Positions 36,200 through 46,066 of a stretch of DNA of 64,000 nucleotides are shown here, piece after piece. The notes under the pieces are model-generated. The model saw nothing but the letters and a program-made list of their open reading frames with translations, was not told the origin of the DNA and made no database searches. The stretch's first letter is position 1; each line of letters starts with the position of its first letter. The position numbers were made by a program, and so were the translations under genes. Source of the DNA: Candidatus Gastranaerophilales bacterium (GTDB lineage: Bacteria; Cyanobacteriota; Vampirovibrionia; Gastranaerophilales; Gastranaerophilaceae); NCBI GenBank assembly GCA_900548405.1, contig UNSJ01000002.1, positions 1 through 64,000 on the forward strand. Direction: 5' to 3'.

Positions 36200-36637
36200 A
36201 TGACAGTATTGAAAATAGAACGATTAGCGCACAACAAATTTCTTCCCGAATATAAAACCGAAGGCGCGGCAGGAATGGATTTGTGCGCGGCTATATCAGA
36301 ACCTGTTACATTAAAGCCGCTTGAAAGAGCGTTAATTCCAACAGGATTAAAAATCGAACTTGAACACGGATATGAAGCTCAAATCAGACCGCGCTCGGGA
36401 TTGTCAATTAAACATGGTATTACTCTTATAAACTGTGTCGGCACAATCGATGAGGATTACAGGGGCGAGGTTTGCGTGCCTGTTGTTAATCTTTCTAATG
36501 AAACTTATTCAATTCAGCCTGATGAAAGAATTGCGCAAATGATTATTGCAAGAGTTGAACAGGCTGAAATTAAAGTTGCTGTCGAGCTTACTGAAACTTC
36601 TCGCGGAGATGGCGGATTCGGTTCTACCGGAAAATGA
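36200..36637 (+). CDS. dut: dUTP diphosphatase
   Basis: This is a 145-residue trimeric dUTPase with all five motifs: [38 protein letters not shown] and the C-terminal [10 protein letters not shown]. It hydrolyses dUTP to dUMP, keeping uracil out of DNA and feeding dTMP synthesis. AGGAG precedes the ATG. It overlaps the following membrane-protein gene by 4 nt (ATGA coupling). Confidence 0.97.
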   Translation: MTVLKIERLAHNKFLPEYKTEGAAGMDLCAAISEPVTLKPLERALIPTGLKIELEHGYEAQIRPRSGLSIKHGITLINCVGTIDEDYRGEVCVPVVNLSNETYSIQPDERIAQMIIARVEQAEIKVAVELTETSRGDGGFGSTGK

Positions 36638-36897
36638 AATACTTAAAATATTCTCTGCCTTTATTGTTTATTCTTGCTGTTGAACTTTTGGTAAGGTTCA
36701 GCCATAATTCGATTTGCTTGTGGAAAATTTTTACAGGACATGAATGCTGGGGATGCGGAATTACAAGAGCATTCGATGCATTGTTTCATTTGCAGTTTCA
36801 AAAAGCTTTTGAGCTTAACCATTTTATAATTCTTGTTGCACCTTTAATGTTATATTTATGGTTCAAACTAATATTATTAGACGATACGAAATCATAA
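36634..36897 (+). CDS. DUF2752 family membrane protein
   Basis: This is an 87-residue protein with two hydrophobic segments separated by the family motif [27 protein letters not shown]. The CxxCG(I/L)TRA block is diagnostic of DUF2752; no function is known. Start overlaps the dut stop, so the two are translationally coupled. Confidence 0.85.
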   Translation: MKYLKYSLPLLFILAVELLVRFSHNSICLWKIFTGHECWGCGITRAFDALFHLQFQKAFELNHFIILVAPLMLYLWFKLILLDDTKS

Positions 36898-36943
36898 AGA
36901 CTTTGGTAATATTTTGGTGTTAACAAAATGAAAGGATGATTAT

Positions 36944-37282
36944 ATGTCAAATGAAGGAACAGGAATGGTTGGTAACAAATCCTATACCGCTGCTTTATTA
37001 TTGTCGTTTTTCTTAGGCGGTTTTGGTATTCACAGATTTTACACAGGCTATATCGGATTAGGTATTTTGCAGCTTTTAACAGCAGGCGGATGCGGAATCT
37101 GGGCATTAATTGACTTTGTAAGCATTTGTTTTGGCAAATATAAAGATGCACAAGGCAATGAATTGGCTGATTACAATCCTCAGCTTGGAAAAATTATGTT
37201 TGGTGTATGGGTAGTATTATTTATATTAGGTGTTATTTATAATATCAGTGTTACATCAGCTATTTTAAATTCTGCACATTAA
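36944..37282 (+). CDS. TM2-domain membrane protein
   Basis: This is a 112-residue protein with two TM2-type membrane segments (AALLLSFFLGGFGIHRFYTGYIGLGILQLLTAGGCGIWALIDF), the classic motif including the short DxF/G-RFY turn, and a further hydrophobic segment near the C terminus. Function unknown in bacteria. AAGGA precedes the ATG; a terminator follows. Confidence 0.88.
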   Translation: MSNEGTGMVGNKSYTAALLLSFFLGGFGIHRFYTGYIGLGILQLLTAGGCGIWALIDFVSICFGKYKDAQGNELADYNPQLGKIMFGVWVVLFILGVIYNISVTSAILNSAH

Positions 37283-37294
37283 TATAAATTCTTA

Positions 37295-37330
37295 TAAAAA
37301 AAAGAACCTTAGAAATAAGGTTCTTTTTTT
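37295..37330. terminator. Bidirectional rho-independent terminator
   Basis: AAAGAACCTTA (37301-37311) and TAAGGTTCTTT (37316-37326) form a perfect 11-bp stem with a GAAA tetraloop, flanked by A-run and T-run. Confidence 0.92.
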
Positions 37331-37381
37331 ACACTTTTTTTTTAATTAACATTCACGAGAAAAAGAGAGGAAAATAATATT

Positions 37382-37552
37382 TTATTTTTTGCCTTTGAAA
37401 ACTGATATATCTGATAAATCTTTTAAGGCAAAATTGGTATTTACATCGAAAATTGCGTTAGGATTTTGATTTTCTGCATTTTTAAGTTTTGTCCAATAGT
37501 CAGGATCCAGCTGCGGGCGTCCTTTAGGTAATTCACTATTAAATTCAACCAT
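37382..37552 (-). CDS. Small hypothetical protein
   Basis: This is a 56-residue soluble protein (MVEFNSELPKGRPQLDPDYW...), Asp/Asn/Lys-rich, with no recognised family. The frame opens at 37591, but AAAGGA just upstream of 37552 supports the later ATG. It lies 82 nt downstream of the GH57 gene on the same strand. Confidence 0.5.
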   Translation of the reverse strand: MVEFNSELPKGRPQLDPDYWTKLKNAENQNPNAIFDVNTNFALKDLSDISVFKGKK

Positions 37553-37633
37553 ACATATATTCCTTTGCTTATTATTCTTAACGTCAAACAAGAAAAAAAA
37601 CTTTAGGATTTCTCTGTTTTTATTAAGAATTTG

Positions 37634-39865
37634 TTACACTCGTTTTATTGTTAATAACATATCATTAGGTATATAAAAATCTTTTACTCCGTAATTTGCA
37701 TTAATGAATAAAAATTCCAAAACTTCTCCTGGTTCAACACCAAGATTTTCAAAAGGAATGCTTATATCTACAACCTTGTCATACACAGCTTTAATTTCTT
37801 TTGATGAAGTAACTGCCCACAGATTATTAGGAATTGCTTTTACCAATCTTACAAGATTAATTTCACCGTCATAAATTGAAATTTGCATTTCATTATGGAA
37901 TTTTTCTTTTGAAATCGGCAAAAGGCTTTCAGTTTTTTGAATAATTCTTATTGGAGAAAGCGACTGCTTACGGCTTTGATTTCTCATATAAACGTACATC
38001 TGATTTACTCTTTTGGACATAGAAGGAGTATCTTTCAGATATTCGTTTATATAAAATCTCAAGTATAAATTGTCTTTGTCATATCCAAAGCAGATTTTGT
38101 CGTAAAATTTGTCTTCTTTAAGCACAGGTCCGTCAGGGATTTTGATGCAGCCTGCATTCAACCAGTTTTCATCATCTTTTTCTTTTCCGTCCATAACAGG
38201 TGTAAATTCGCCTTTAGGATATCTGGAAGGTTTTGTAATAGCTGAAAGTAAAGGCGTGTCAAGATATTGCGGCACTTCAAGCCCTAAGAATAAATAAATA
38301 TTTTTCAAATGTTCTCTAAATATATAATCAAAAATATTATCCCGGCCTGAATCGTTTGGCTCACCGTACCACCAGAACCAGTCGCTGCCTTCACATATAA
38401 ACAGCTCTCGTCTTGCTGCTTCAATGTTAGGGTTTAGCGGATTTTGTTTTACGTAAGCCGAAAAATCATCGCGGACCTGTTTTAAATATGTCCAGGCAAG
38501 GTTTTTTAAAGGTTCGTCAATCCACAACTTAAAGTTTCTATTAACCCAGGAACCTGAACTGATTTTATTCAATGGTTTTTGTATGTCTTTATCAAGATAA
38601 TCACTGATAAGAACAGTTTCCAAGCTCGGGTCATTTTCGATTAACGAATAAATTGTTGATAAGAAAGTTGAGCCGTCAGCTGTGTAATTTTCCCAACAGT
38701 TTTCACCATCCATAGCAATCGTAATTAAATGGTTTTCATCGGGTGAAGAAAGCAGTTTGCTTTGTGCAACTTTAATTCTGTCATACAAGTCGTTTGCAGC
38801 ACTTTCTGCAGGGTGGTTCGGGTATTCAAAACCGATAAGGTTAGGAATAACTGAATCTCTAAATATTATATTTACTCCGTCGTCTTTGTATTTATAAGAT
38901 TTTAACAGGTGATACGGATCTTCAAGGTAGCCTCTGAAATCTCTTACAAATTCAAAATTTATTGAATTGGATAAAATACCCTCATCGGAAATAGTCCAGT
39001 CAACACCGAGTTCTTTAAGCAGTCCCAATTCTTTGCTGCTTATGCAATGTTCGGAAGGCCAGATGCCTCTTGGACGTTTTCCAAAAATATTTTCCATTCT
39101 GTCAAGTGCCATTTCAGTCTGCATTCTGGCATCAAGTTCCATTTTTAGATTTGTAGGCAAATCATTTTCAGAAGATTTTTTAATACTTTTAATGTCGAGT
39201 AAAATAGGTAAAATAGGATGATAGTAAGGACTGGTTGTAATTTCAATTCTTCCTTCATCAGAGAATTTTTTGTATGTAGGTATAATTTTTCTTATTATAT
39301 CTCTTTGGATATCAATAATTTTTATTCTGTCTTCTGTTGTATAATCTTTTCCTTTTTTAATAAGTTTTTTAAGTTCAGGATAGATGTTTTTGTAAATAGG
39401 ATCAAACCAGGCAAGGTTAAACAAAGCCATTAAGTCAGAATATTCCTGATTTGAAAACATATTAATATCGTTTTCGGGATTCAGCTGGTATTTTTGATAA
39501 AGCCTGTTGTATTCTTCAGAGGGAAGAATCATCGAATGAAAATTTGCATCAAAAAAATTGTTGATAATAAATTCTTTATCATCAGCAGTTAAATCTTCAA
39601 CATCGGTTATGGTTAATCTGGAATGAATGTCGTGCAAATCGTTTTCACCATAATCTATTAACGAATCCAATAGAACCGGAACAAGATTAAAGTTTAATTT
39701 AATCTTAGGAAATTTTTCCAAAATTAAAACCATATCAAGATAATCTTTTACGGCATGCAGTCTGACCCAAGGCATTAAATAATCACCTGTGGGTGTTAAT
39801 TGGTAAACAGGCTGGTGCATGTGCCAGTAGAATGCTATTGATAGTTTTTTTGTTTGGCTCATCAT
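37634..39865 (-). CDS. Glycoside hydrolase family 57 protein (alpha-amylase/4-alpha-glucanotransferase type)
   Basis: This is a 743-residue protein. The GH57 catalytic barrel shows region 1 HMHQP, the nucleophile region GIWPSEH and the acid region MDGENCWE. Members cleave or transfer alpha-1,4-glucans, and a few act as branching enzymes. The C-terminal about 250 residues are a beta-rich domain of the kind seen in long GH57 amylases. There is no signal peptide, so it is cytoplasmic and probably works on glycogen-like storage or imported maltodextrin. TATAAA (39871-39876) ends 5 nt before the ATG and no Shine-Dalgarno is visible. It is divergent from a GT4 gene, which could act in the same glucan pathway. 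Confidence 0.9.
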   Translation of the reverse strand: MMSQTKKLSIAFYWHMHQPVYQLTPTGDYLMPWVRLHAVKDYLDMVLILEKFPKIKLNFNLVPVLLDSLIDYGENDLHDIHSRLTITDVEDLTADDKEFIINNFFDANFHSMILPSEEYNRLYQKYQLNPENDINMFSNQEYSDLMALFNLAWFDPIYKNIYPELKKLIKKGKDYTTEDRIKIIDIQRDIIRKIIPTYKKFSDEGRIEITTSPYYHPILPILLDIKSIKKSSENDLPTNLKMELDARMQTEMALDRMENIFGKRPRGIWPSEHCISSKELGLLKELGVDWTISDEGILSNSINFEFVRDFRGYLEDPYHLLKSYKYKDDGVNIIFRDSVIPNLIGFEYPNHPAESAANDLYDRIKVAQSKLLSSPDENHLITIAMDGENCWENYTADGSTFLSTIYSLIENDPSLETVLISDYLDKDIQKPLNKISSGSWVNRNFKLWIDEPLKNLAWTYLKQVRDDFSAYVKQNPLNPNIEAARRELFICEGSDWFWWYGEPNDSGRDNIFDYIFREHLKNIYLFLGLEVPQYLDTPLLSAITKPSRYPKGEFTPVMDGKEKDDENWLNAGCIKIPDGPVLKEDKFYDKICFGYDKDNLYLRFYINEYLKDTPSMSKRVNQMYVYMRNQSRKQSLSPIRIIQKTESLLPISKEKFHNEMQISIYDGEINLVRLVKAIPNNLWAVTSSKEIKAVYDKVVDISIPFENLGVEPGEVLEFLFINANYGVKDFYIPNDMLLTIKRV

Positions 39866-39964
39866 AAATTTTTATACCACACTGCTATTCCTAAAATTAT
39901 TATATCATTGAAATTCCAAAAATGGAAACAATTTACATATGCAAATTTATGTTATAATCCTTTT

Positions 39965-41032
39965 ATGAAAATATTATTCATAACAGATTTGTATCCTGTT
40001 AAGGAAGATGAAAAAACAACTCCAAGAACTCTTTATGATTTTGTTCAGGGTTTCAGAAAATCAGGACATGAAGTTAAGGTTTTAAAACCTAATTTTATTT
40101 TGAATTCTTTTCTTCGCGGTAAACCCTTTTATAAAACAGGTCAATACAATGATGTTTATAACGTGAATTATTTTCTGCCTTTTATAAATGTAAAACTGCC
40201 CGAACAATTGCAGAATTTCAACCCTGATATTGTATTGGCTCATATGCCCTCAGGAATTTTGTTTGCAGAAAAATTGGGGCTTGTATTTGCAGCGGGAATC
40301 CATAATTCTGATTTGGAGGTTTTGACAAATCCTTTATATTCAGTTTATTTTAAAAACAGGCTAAAAACTGCATTGTATAAGGCAAAAGCAATTGCCTGCC
40401 GTTCTGAAGTTATCAGGCAAAAACTTATAAAGCTTTTTCCTGATTTAGAAGAAAAAACTTTTTCTGCCCCTTCAGGTATTGACAAAAGTTTAATTGCAGA
40501 TTTTAATAATGCTCCTTTACATTCGCCCGTCAAAGTTTTGACGTGTGCAAATTTCAAAAAAAGAAAAAATATTGATAAAGTCATTGAGGCTTGCAAGGGG
40601 CTTGAAAGCTTTGAGCTGACTGTGATAGGTGATGGCAGAGAAGATAAAAATTTAAAAAAAATTGATAAAAGTGTAAAATTTACGGGAAGACTTACTAATG
40701 ATAAAGTTCTTGAAAAAATGCGTGATAGTGATGTTTTTGTCCTGCCGAGTGTTAATGAAACCTTTGGTATGGTTTATTTAGAAGCTATGTCACAAGGCTG
40801 TATTACAATCTGCACAAAAGATGACGGAATTTCAGGTATTATAAAAGACGGAGAAAACGGTTTTTTGACACTTCCTATTTCAACAGAAATCAGAAAAATA
40901 CTCCTTAATATAAAAAACATGGATGATGACACCTTGAATACATTGCGCTACAATAGTTTCCATACTATTAAAAAGTTCACTTCAGAGGTTTGTTGTGAGC
41001 AGTATTTGCAACAATTGCTTAAGATTTTGTAA
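39965..41032 (+). CDS. Family 4 glycosyltransferase
   Basis: This is a 355-residue GT-B enzyme. It begins MKILFITDLYPVKEDEKTTPRT and its second Rossmann half has SGIDKSLI, TVIGDGRE, VKFTGRL, SDVFVLPSVNETFGMVYLEAMSQG, with the nucleotide-sugar binding ExFGMVYLEAM motif. It transfers a sugar to a lipid or polysaccharide acceptor. The frame is open back to 39854, but homology begins at the ATG at 39965, and TATAAT (39953-39958) ends exactly 6 nt before it with no Shine-Dalgarno. Confidence 0.9.
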   Translation: MKILFITDLYPVKEDEKTTPRTLYDFVQGFRKSGHEVKVLKPNFILNSFLRGKPFYKTGQYNDVYNVNYFLPFINVKLPEQLQNFNPDIVLAHMPSGILFAEKLGLVFAAGIHNSDLEVLTNPLYSVYFKNRLKTALYKAKAIACRSEVIRQKLIKLFPDLEEKTFSAPSGIDKSLIADFNNAPLHSPVKVLTCANFKKRKNIDKVIEACKGLESFELTVIGDGREDKNLKKIDKSVKFTGRLTNDKVLEKMRDSDVFVLPSVNETFGMVYLEAMSQGCITICTKDDGISGIIKDGENGFLTLPISTEIRKILLNIKNMDDDTLNTLRYNSFHTIKKFTSEVCCEQYLQQLLKIL

Positions 41033-41113
41033 TGATTTGACAACATTGGAGCATGTTTTTGGTAGTATTAATGAGTTGGTTTTTACCCTCAATATATAAG
41101 AAGGAAATATTTA

Positions 41114-42691
41114 ATGAACAAATTTTTAATCGTACTTTTGACACTTTTATTTAACATTCAGCAGGCTCAGGCATTTAGTATAGATACTTTTATGGACAAA
41201 AAGGTTGCACCTGTTTCCGATGCTATTGCAGCTGTTATTTTTCACCCGATAAATGTGTTTGGTACGGATGTTCCGATTATTATTTTCTGGATTTTATTTG
41301 CAGGTTTATTCTTTACTTTTTATTTAAGAGGTATTGCTGTATGGGGGTTTAAGCACGCTGTTGATTTAGTATTCAAACCTAAAAAAACAGAAGACGGTTC
41401 AGGTGAAGTTTCATCTTTTCAAGCTTTGATGACAGCTTTGTCAGGTACAATCGGTCTTGGAAGTATTGCTGGTGTAGCAATTGCTATTTCAATGGGCGGA
41501 CCGGGTGCTGCATTTTGGATTATCGTAGGTGCATTGTTAGGTATGTCGCTGAAATTCGTAGAAGCTGCACTTGCAGTAAAATACAGAAGATTTAACCTTG
41601 ACGGTACAATTTCAGGCGGACCGATGCACTATATGGCACACGGTTTAACAAGAAAAAAATTAAGATGGTTAGGACAGCCTCTTTCTGTTATGTTTGCAAT
41701 CCTTTGTATTTGCGGAGGTATTACAGGCGGTAATATGATTCAAATCAATCAGGCTGCAAACCAGTTTGTTAATGTAGCAGGCGGTGTTGACGGACCTTTG
41801 CATAACTTTCACTGGGTTATAGGTCTGGTTATGGCTGTTGTTGTGGGTATGATTGTTATCGGCGGTATTAAAAGTATCGTAAAAGTTACTGAAAAAATTG
41901 TTCCTCTAAAAATATTTGTATATTTATTTTCAGCATTGGCTGTTATTGTTTGTAATTTTAAATTAATTCCTCATGCCGCTTGGGTAATAGTAAAAGAAGC
42001 TTTTCAGCCCGAATCTATTTATGGCGGTATGTTTGTTGCAATGATTATGGGTTTTAGACGGTTAGGTTAAATAAATGAAGCAGGTACAGGTTCTGCTCCT
42101 ATTGCTTATGCAACAGTAAAAACAGATGAACCCCTTTCACAAGGTTTTGTTTCTTTGTTGGAACCGTTTTTAACAGGCTTTATGTGTACTTTAACAGCAT
42201 TTGCTATCGTAATTACAGGTGTATATAAAGACCACATAGGACATACATCAGGTATTGAAATGACATCTGAAGCTATTTCTTCAGTAATGCCTTTCTTCCC
42301 TAAATTATTGGCTTGTATTGTTCTTTTATATGCTTTATCAACATTAATTTCCTGGGCATATTACGGTCAAAAATCCTGGAACTTCCTGTTCGGTGAAGGA
42401 AAGAAAAGAACACTGACATTCCAGTTTATATACTGTTCATTTATTGTAATCGGTTCTGTTTTAAACGTAACATCAGTTATTAATATTACAGATGCTATGA
42501 TGATTGCAATGTCTATCCCAAACATTATTGCGATGTATATTTTGGCTCCTGAAATCAAAAAAGATTTGGCTGATTACTGCAGATTGCATCAGTTGGGCAA
42601 ATGGGTTAATCGTGATTGGTTAAAACCTGTTCCTGTAAAAGCAGAAACAGAGGAAGATGAGGTTTTATGTCAGATCAACAAATTATCATAA
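41114..42691 (+). pseudogene. Sodium:alanine symporter (AGCS family) interrupted by an in-frame TAA
   Basis: A signal/first membrane segment and about ten further membrane helices match the AGCS family (SGTIGLGSIAGVAIAISMGGPGAAFW, GGPMHYMAHG, GGIKSIVKVTEKIVP). The conserved block RGxFSNEAGxGSAP reads RRLG-stop-INEAGTGSAPIAYA. The stop is at 42068-42070 and the reading frame continues unchanged to 42691. So the lesion is a local substitution with a nonsense codon, not a frameshift. Without readthrough the transporter is truncated at 318 of about 525 residues, losing the core of the family signature. It could be a real pseudogene, a recoding site or a sequence error. Confidence 0.8.
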
Positions 42692-42945
42692 CAGTTTCAG
42701 GTGTCGATAAAGTAGGAATTGTATCTAAAGTTTCAACGGTTCTGGCAGAATACGGCGTTAATATTGAAGATATAAAACAAACTTTGATGCAGGGACATTT
42801 TGTAATGTTTATGCTTGGCAATATTGAAAAATCAAAATACACTTTCAAAGAAATTAAAGAAGCTTTAACCAATACAGGTGAAGAACTCGGAATGGAAATC
42901 TGGGTTCAAAGAAAAGATATTTTTGATAAAATGCATAATGTGTAA
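42667..42945 (+). CDS. ACT-domain protein (UPF0237 family)
   Basis: This is a 92-residue single ACT domain (IIITVSGVDKVGIVSKVSTVLAEYGVNIEDIKQTLMQGHFVMFML), which binds small ligands such as amino acids and often regulates neighbouring genes or enzymes. GAGGATGAGG precedes the ATG. It overlaps the end of the broken amino-acid symporter by 25 nt and would be coupled to it, suggesting an amino-acid-sensing role. Its usual neighbour, a DUF711/PFL-like protein, is absent. Confidence 0.85.
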   Translation: MSDQQIIITVSGVDKVGIVSKVSTVLAEYGVNIEDIKQTLMQGHFVMFMLGNIEKSKYTFKEIKEALTNTGEELGMEIWVQRKDIFDKMHNV

Positions 42946-43911
42946 TTACAGAATAAATTTTTCTTTGAGTTCAATAATTTTTTCGTAAGATTTTTCGATA
43001 TTTTCTTTTAATTCATTGTCAGTTTGAGCTTTTTTTGCCAGAGTTTCAATTATATTAACTGTTTCGGGTTTTGAATCTCTGTATATAAACATATTAAGAC
43101 CTGCTCTTATTCCCATTTCACAAGCATCAACAGGACCGAATTTTGCAACTCCCTTCATTATCATATCATCAGAAATTGCAACTCCTTTAAAACCGAGTAT
43201 ATTTCTTAAATATGAGATTGCATTTTTGCTTAATGATGTAGGAATAACGTCTTTTTCAAAGCAGGTGCAGTGAAGATGCGCAACCATAACTGTTTCAATA
43301 TTTGCAGCGCAGGAAGCAAAAGGTTTAATATGAATTTTTTCCATTTCTCCAAGCGGCAAATTGATTTGAGGTAACGTTAAATGACTGTCAGCATTGGCAT
43401 CTCCGTGTCCGGGAAAATGTTTTACACATGGTATAATTCCATTTTCACGGTAAGTTTGAGATACAATCTTTTCACCCGTAATTACATCTTCTGCGTTATT
43501 TGAAAAAGCCCGCTCGCCTATAATAGGGTTGTCAGGGTTAGTGTTAACATCAATGCACGGTGCAAAGTTCATATTTATTCCGTAACTTTTTAACTCGCAA
43601 GCAATTTCTTTAGTTTGATTGAGAAGAAATTCTTCGCCTTTTTCATAAGCGTATTTTGCCGATAAATATTTTTTTCCGTTATGAATATTTTCTGTGCGTT
43701 CAACTCTGCCGCCTTCCTGATCAATTGAAAGAAACGGCGTAATTATAGATACTTGCTTAATATCACTGATAAGCTGTTTAAACTGTCCCGGAGTGTGAAT
43801 ATCTTTTGAAAAAAATATCATTCCGCCAAGCCCGTTTTTAAGAGCATTTTTATAGCAGTCCCCGTCAGTTCCGAGAATAAACATTTGATACAATTTTGTT
43901 TTGATATCCAT
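42946..43911 (-). CDS. nagZ: Glycoside hydrolase family 3, beta-N-acetylhexosaminidase-like (NagZ)
   Basis: This is a 321-residue GH3 single-domain enzyme. The substrate motif KHFPGHGDANADSH contains the NagZ His general acid/base loop, and SDDMIM holds the Asp nucleophile. NagZ removes GlcNAc from anhydro-muropeptides in peptidoglycan recycling, in the cytoplasm. SIDQEGGRVER is also typical. There is no signal peptide, consistent with recycling. The ATG overlaps the upstream stop (TAATG). Confidence 0.9.
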   Translation of the reverse strand: MDIKTKLYQMFILGTDGDCYKNALKNGLGGMIFFSKDIHTPGQFKQLISDIKQVSIITPFLSIDQEGGRVERTENIHNGKKYLSAKYAYEKGEEFLLNQTKEIACELKSYGINMNFAPCIDVNTNPDNPIIGERAFSNNAEDVITGEKIVSQTYRENGIIPCVKHFPGHGDANADSHLTLPQINLPLGEMEKIHIKPFASCAANIETVMVAHLHCTCFEKDVIPTSLSKNAISYLRNILGFKGVAISDDMIMKGVAKFGPVDACEMGIRAGLNMFIYRDSKPETVNIIETLAKKAQTDNELKENIEKSYEKIIELKEKFIL

Positions 43912-44498
43912 TACAAAACCTTTTCAGCAAGCGGGTATAAATCTTTTAATCTTCCGCTTTCAATAACTTCTTCAATTTTTTTCAACACTTCTTGTGAATC
44001 TTTTTCGCTTAATGCTTTAAATGATTTTGGAATAACAATATCATTTGTTGTTTTAGCTTCAACAAAACCTTTGTTTTCTTTTAAGAATACTCTGTATGCA
44101 TCAAGAATATTTGTGCTTGCGGTATCAATAGAGAAATTCTGCCCTGTATAGTATTTAACATCTTTTTTAAGCTGTTCAATATAATTTGTTATAAAATCAA
44201 CTTCTGATAGGGTTTCATCTTCCGTATATTCTCCGCCGTAGCAGATGTTATTTAAAATTTCTTTGTTATCAAACTTTTTTATACACATAGCCCATAGAAT
44301 ACATCCGAGATAAAATCCCAGATAGTTTTCTAAAAGGCTTAAAATTTTCGGATAAAACATTTTAAACTGCTGTTTTTTTTGAGCAAAATTTTTATATCTA
44401 CCAAGAGTATTGTAAACATATTCTATGTTTGGTGTAAAAGCAGAAATATGTTGTATAAAACCCGGATCAAATTGTACGCCGTCTGTGAAATCTGTCAT
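43911..44498 (-). CDS. Hypothetical protein, coupled to the NagZ-like gene
   Basis: This is a 195-residue protein, mainly helical, with no signal peptide and one mildly hydrophobic stretch (NYLGFYLGCILWAMCI). No family recognised. The stop codon overlaps the start of the GH3 gene and a good GGAG site precedes its own ATG, so it is probably expressed with it. Confidence 0.6.
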   Translation of the reverse strand: MTDFTDGVQFDPGFIQHISAFTPNIEYVYNTLGRYKNFAQKKQQFKMFYPKILSLLENYLGFYLGCILWAMCIKKFDNKEILNNICYGGEYTEDETLSEVDFITNYIEQLKKDVKYYTGQNFSIDTASTNILDAYRVFLKENKGFVEAKTTNDIVIPKSFKALSEKDSQEVLKKIEEVIESGRLKDLYPLAEKVL

Positions 44499-44513
44499 TT
44501 TTTCTCCTTTTTA

Positions 44514-45707
44514 TTAAAGCATTTCATATTTGATTTTTTTCTTATTGCTCTTTAAGACTTTTTCCTGAAATTCTTTATCATACTGCAACCTGTATCCGTT
44601 GGCAAAAGCTTTTACAACAGCATTCGAAAAAGTTCTTTTTGTGCTCCAGTAAGCTGTGTGTGCAACAAAACAAGGTCGTTTGCTCCAAACACTGGAATTA
44701 TCATAAATAAATCCTTTCGGATCTTTTATTTCAATATCGGCAAGCTTTTCCATTTCATCAATGGTCAGATTTCTGGTTGAAGGGAAGCCGAGCGGATCTT
44801 CACGGTAATTAACCGTAATAAAGAAAAGTCCTTTTTCAATAATATACTTCATCATTAATTTGTTATAGTAATTAAGCTCATATTCAGGATCAGCAAGATC
44901 TGAATAGAATAATACAAGAGGACTTGCAAAATTCACAACACCTTTTAAGGAATCAGCAGGGGCGCAAGCTGTTTTTGTAGCTTCTTTAAGCTTTAAATAA
45001 CTATCCTCCAATGAGTCGTCTACATTTCTGAACACAAGATGACCGCTTTGAGAAACTATTCCGACCTCTGCTTTTGATAAAGCTGAAATACAAGTGTTAT
45101 CCAAAGGATGCTCTTTGACAAACTGACGCATATTGCTGCTTACATTAATAGTATTAAAAAGATTTTCCAAATTTATATATGGAAGTTTATTAAACATGTA
45201 TTCATAAGTTATAAAGCTTCCGGCAGAATAGCCGTATAGTATTGTTTTATTACCTTTGGAAGCTTCAGTTTTAACAACCTCATTAAGTTCATCCAATATA
45301 GGAAGCATATTATGTTGTTTTTGCACCCAAATTGCATCGTGTAAATATGAAGCTAATACAGAGCGGACTTCATAAGCAATTGTAGGACTGAAAGCTTTTG
45401 TTAAGTCAAGCTGGCTGTGAACAAATTCCAAATCTCTCTGGCTTTTATCTCCCCAAAAGAAGATAACGGGTTCTTTATTAATTCTGTATTGTTCTCTATC
45501 CATAAAGACTTTTTTTATTTGTCTGTTTCTTTCAAACTTTTTTTTCATTACAGGGTGTAATTTTTGGACTCCGTCAAGAAACCAGTTTCGCATTTTAGCA
45601 TCGTTGTTGTTTGAACCGTTAATATATACAAAACTTACGCCTGAATCAGCTAAGCAGGCATTTTGTAATAGGATTGCACTGAATAATAACAAAATAATCT
45701 TTTTCAT
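44514..45707 (-). CDS. Exported alpha/beta-hydrolase-like protein
   Basis: This is a 397-residue protein with a signal peptide (MKKIILLLFSAILLQNACLA). The strand-elbow motif TILYGYSAGSFITYEYMF has a GYSAGS nucleophile serine, and later HTAYW may provide the His, as in lipases/esterases. It is predicted to act in the periplasm or outside; substrate unknown. It is the first of a three-gene run with the hypothetical and NagZ-like genes. There is no Shine-Dalgarno; TATCAT (45714-45719) ends 6 nt before the ATG. Confidence 0.72.
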   Translation of the reverse strand: MKKIILLLFSAILLQNACLADSGVSFVYINGSNNNDAKMRNWFLDGVQKLHPVMKKKFERNRQIKKVFMDREQYRINKEPVIFFWGDKSQRDLEFVHSQLDLTKAFSPTIAYEVRSVLASYLHDAIWVQKQHNMLPILDELNEVVKTEASKGNKTILYGYSAGSFITYEYMFNKLPYINLENLFNTINVSSNMRQFVKEHPLDNTCISALSKAEVGIVSQSGHLVFRNVDDSLEDSYLKLKEATKTACAPADSLKGVVNFASPLVLFYSDLADPEYELNYYNKLMMKYIIEKGLFFITVNYREDPLGFPSTRNLTIDEMEKLADIEIKDPKGFIYDNSSVWSKRPCFVAHTAYWSTKRTFSNAVVKAFANGYRLQYDKEFQEKVLKSNKKKIKYEML

Positions 45708-45794
45708 AGGAATATGATAGCATAAATTATACTCATGGGCTATTTTATTTTCTTTATTTTTTTTGGTAAAATGTGAGCGAAAAGGAGTAATTAT

Positions 45795-46013
45795 ATGAAA
45801 AAGATTTTGGTCATCTTATGCTTAACTGCATTTGTAGTTTTTCTGGGTTACACTTATGCATCTGCTAAATGCCTTATAGCAGGCAGGGGATGCTGTTCTA
45901 GCCACGGCGGTGTATGCGGCTGCGCTGGTGGGCGTTCGAAATGCTGTGACGGAACTTTAAGTCCGTCTTGTCAATGTTTTAAAGATGATGTTAAAGGCTG
46001 TTTAGAATTATAA
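45795..46013 (+). CDS. Small secreted Cys-rich protein
   Basis: This is a 72-residue protein with a signal peptide (MKKILVILCLTAFVVFLGYTYASA) and a mature part of about 48 residues with ten Cys (CLIAGRGCCSSHGGVCGC...CCDGTLSPSCQCF). The pattern GCCSxHGGVCGC...CCDG is a widespread short bacterial secreted motif of unknown function, probably disulfide-knotted or metal-binding. AAGGAG precedes the ATG and a terminator follows. Confidence 0.75.
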   Translation: MKKILVILCLTAFVVFLGYTYASAKCLIAGRGCCSSHGGVCGCAGGRSKCCDGTLSPSCQCFKDDVKGCLEL

Positions 46014-46015
46014 AG

Positions 46016-46047
46016 CAAAAAAGCCGATTATATTAATCGGCTTTTTT
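46016..46047. terminator. Bidirectional rho-independent terminator
   Basis: GCCGATTA (46023-46030) and TAATCGGC (46034-46041) pair around TAT, with A-run and T-run. It lies between the convergent Cys-rich and aquaporin genes. Confidence 0.9.
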
Positions 46048-46066
46048 AAATATTTATTTAGTTTAA

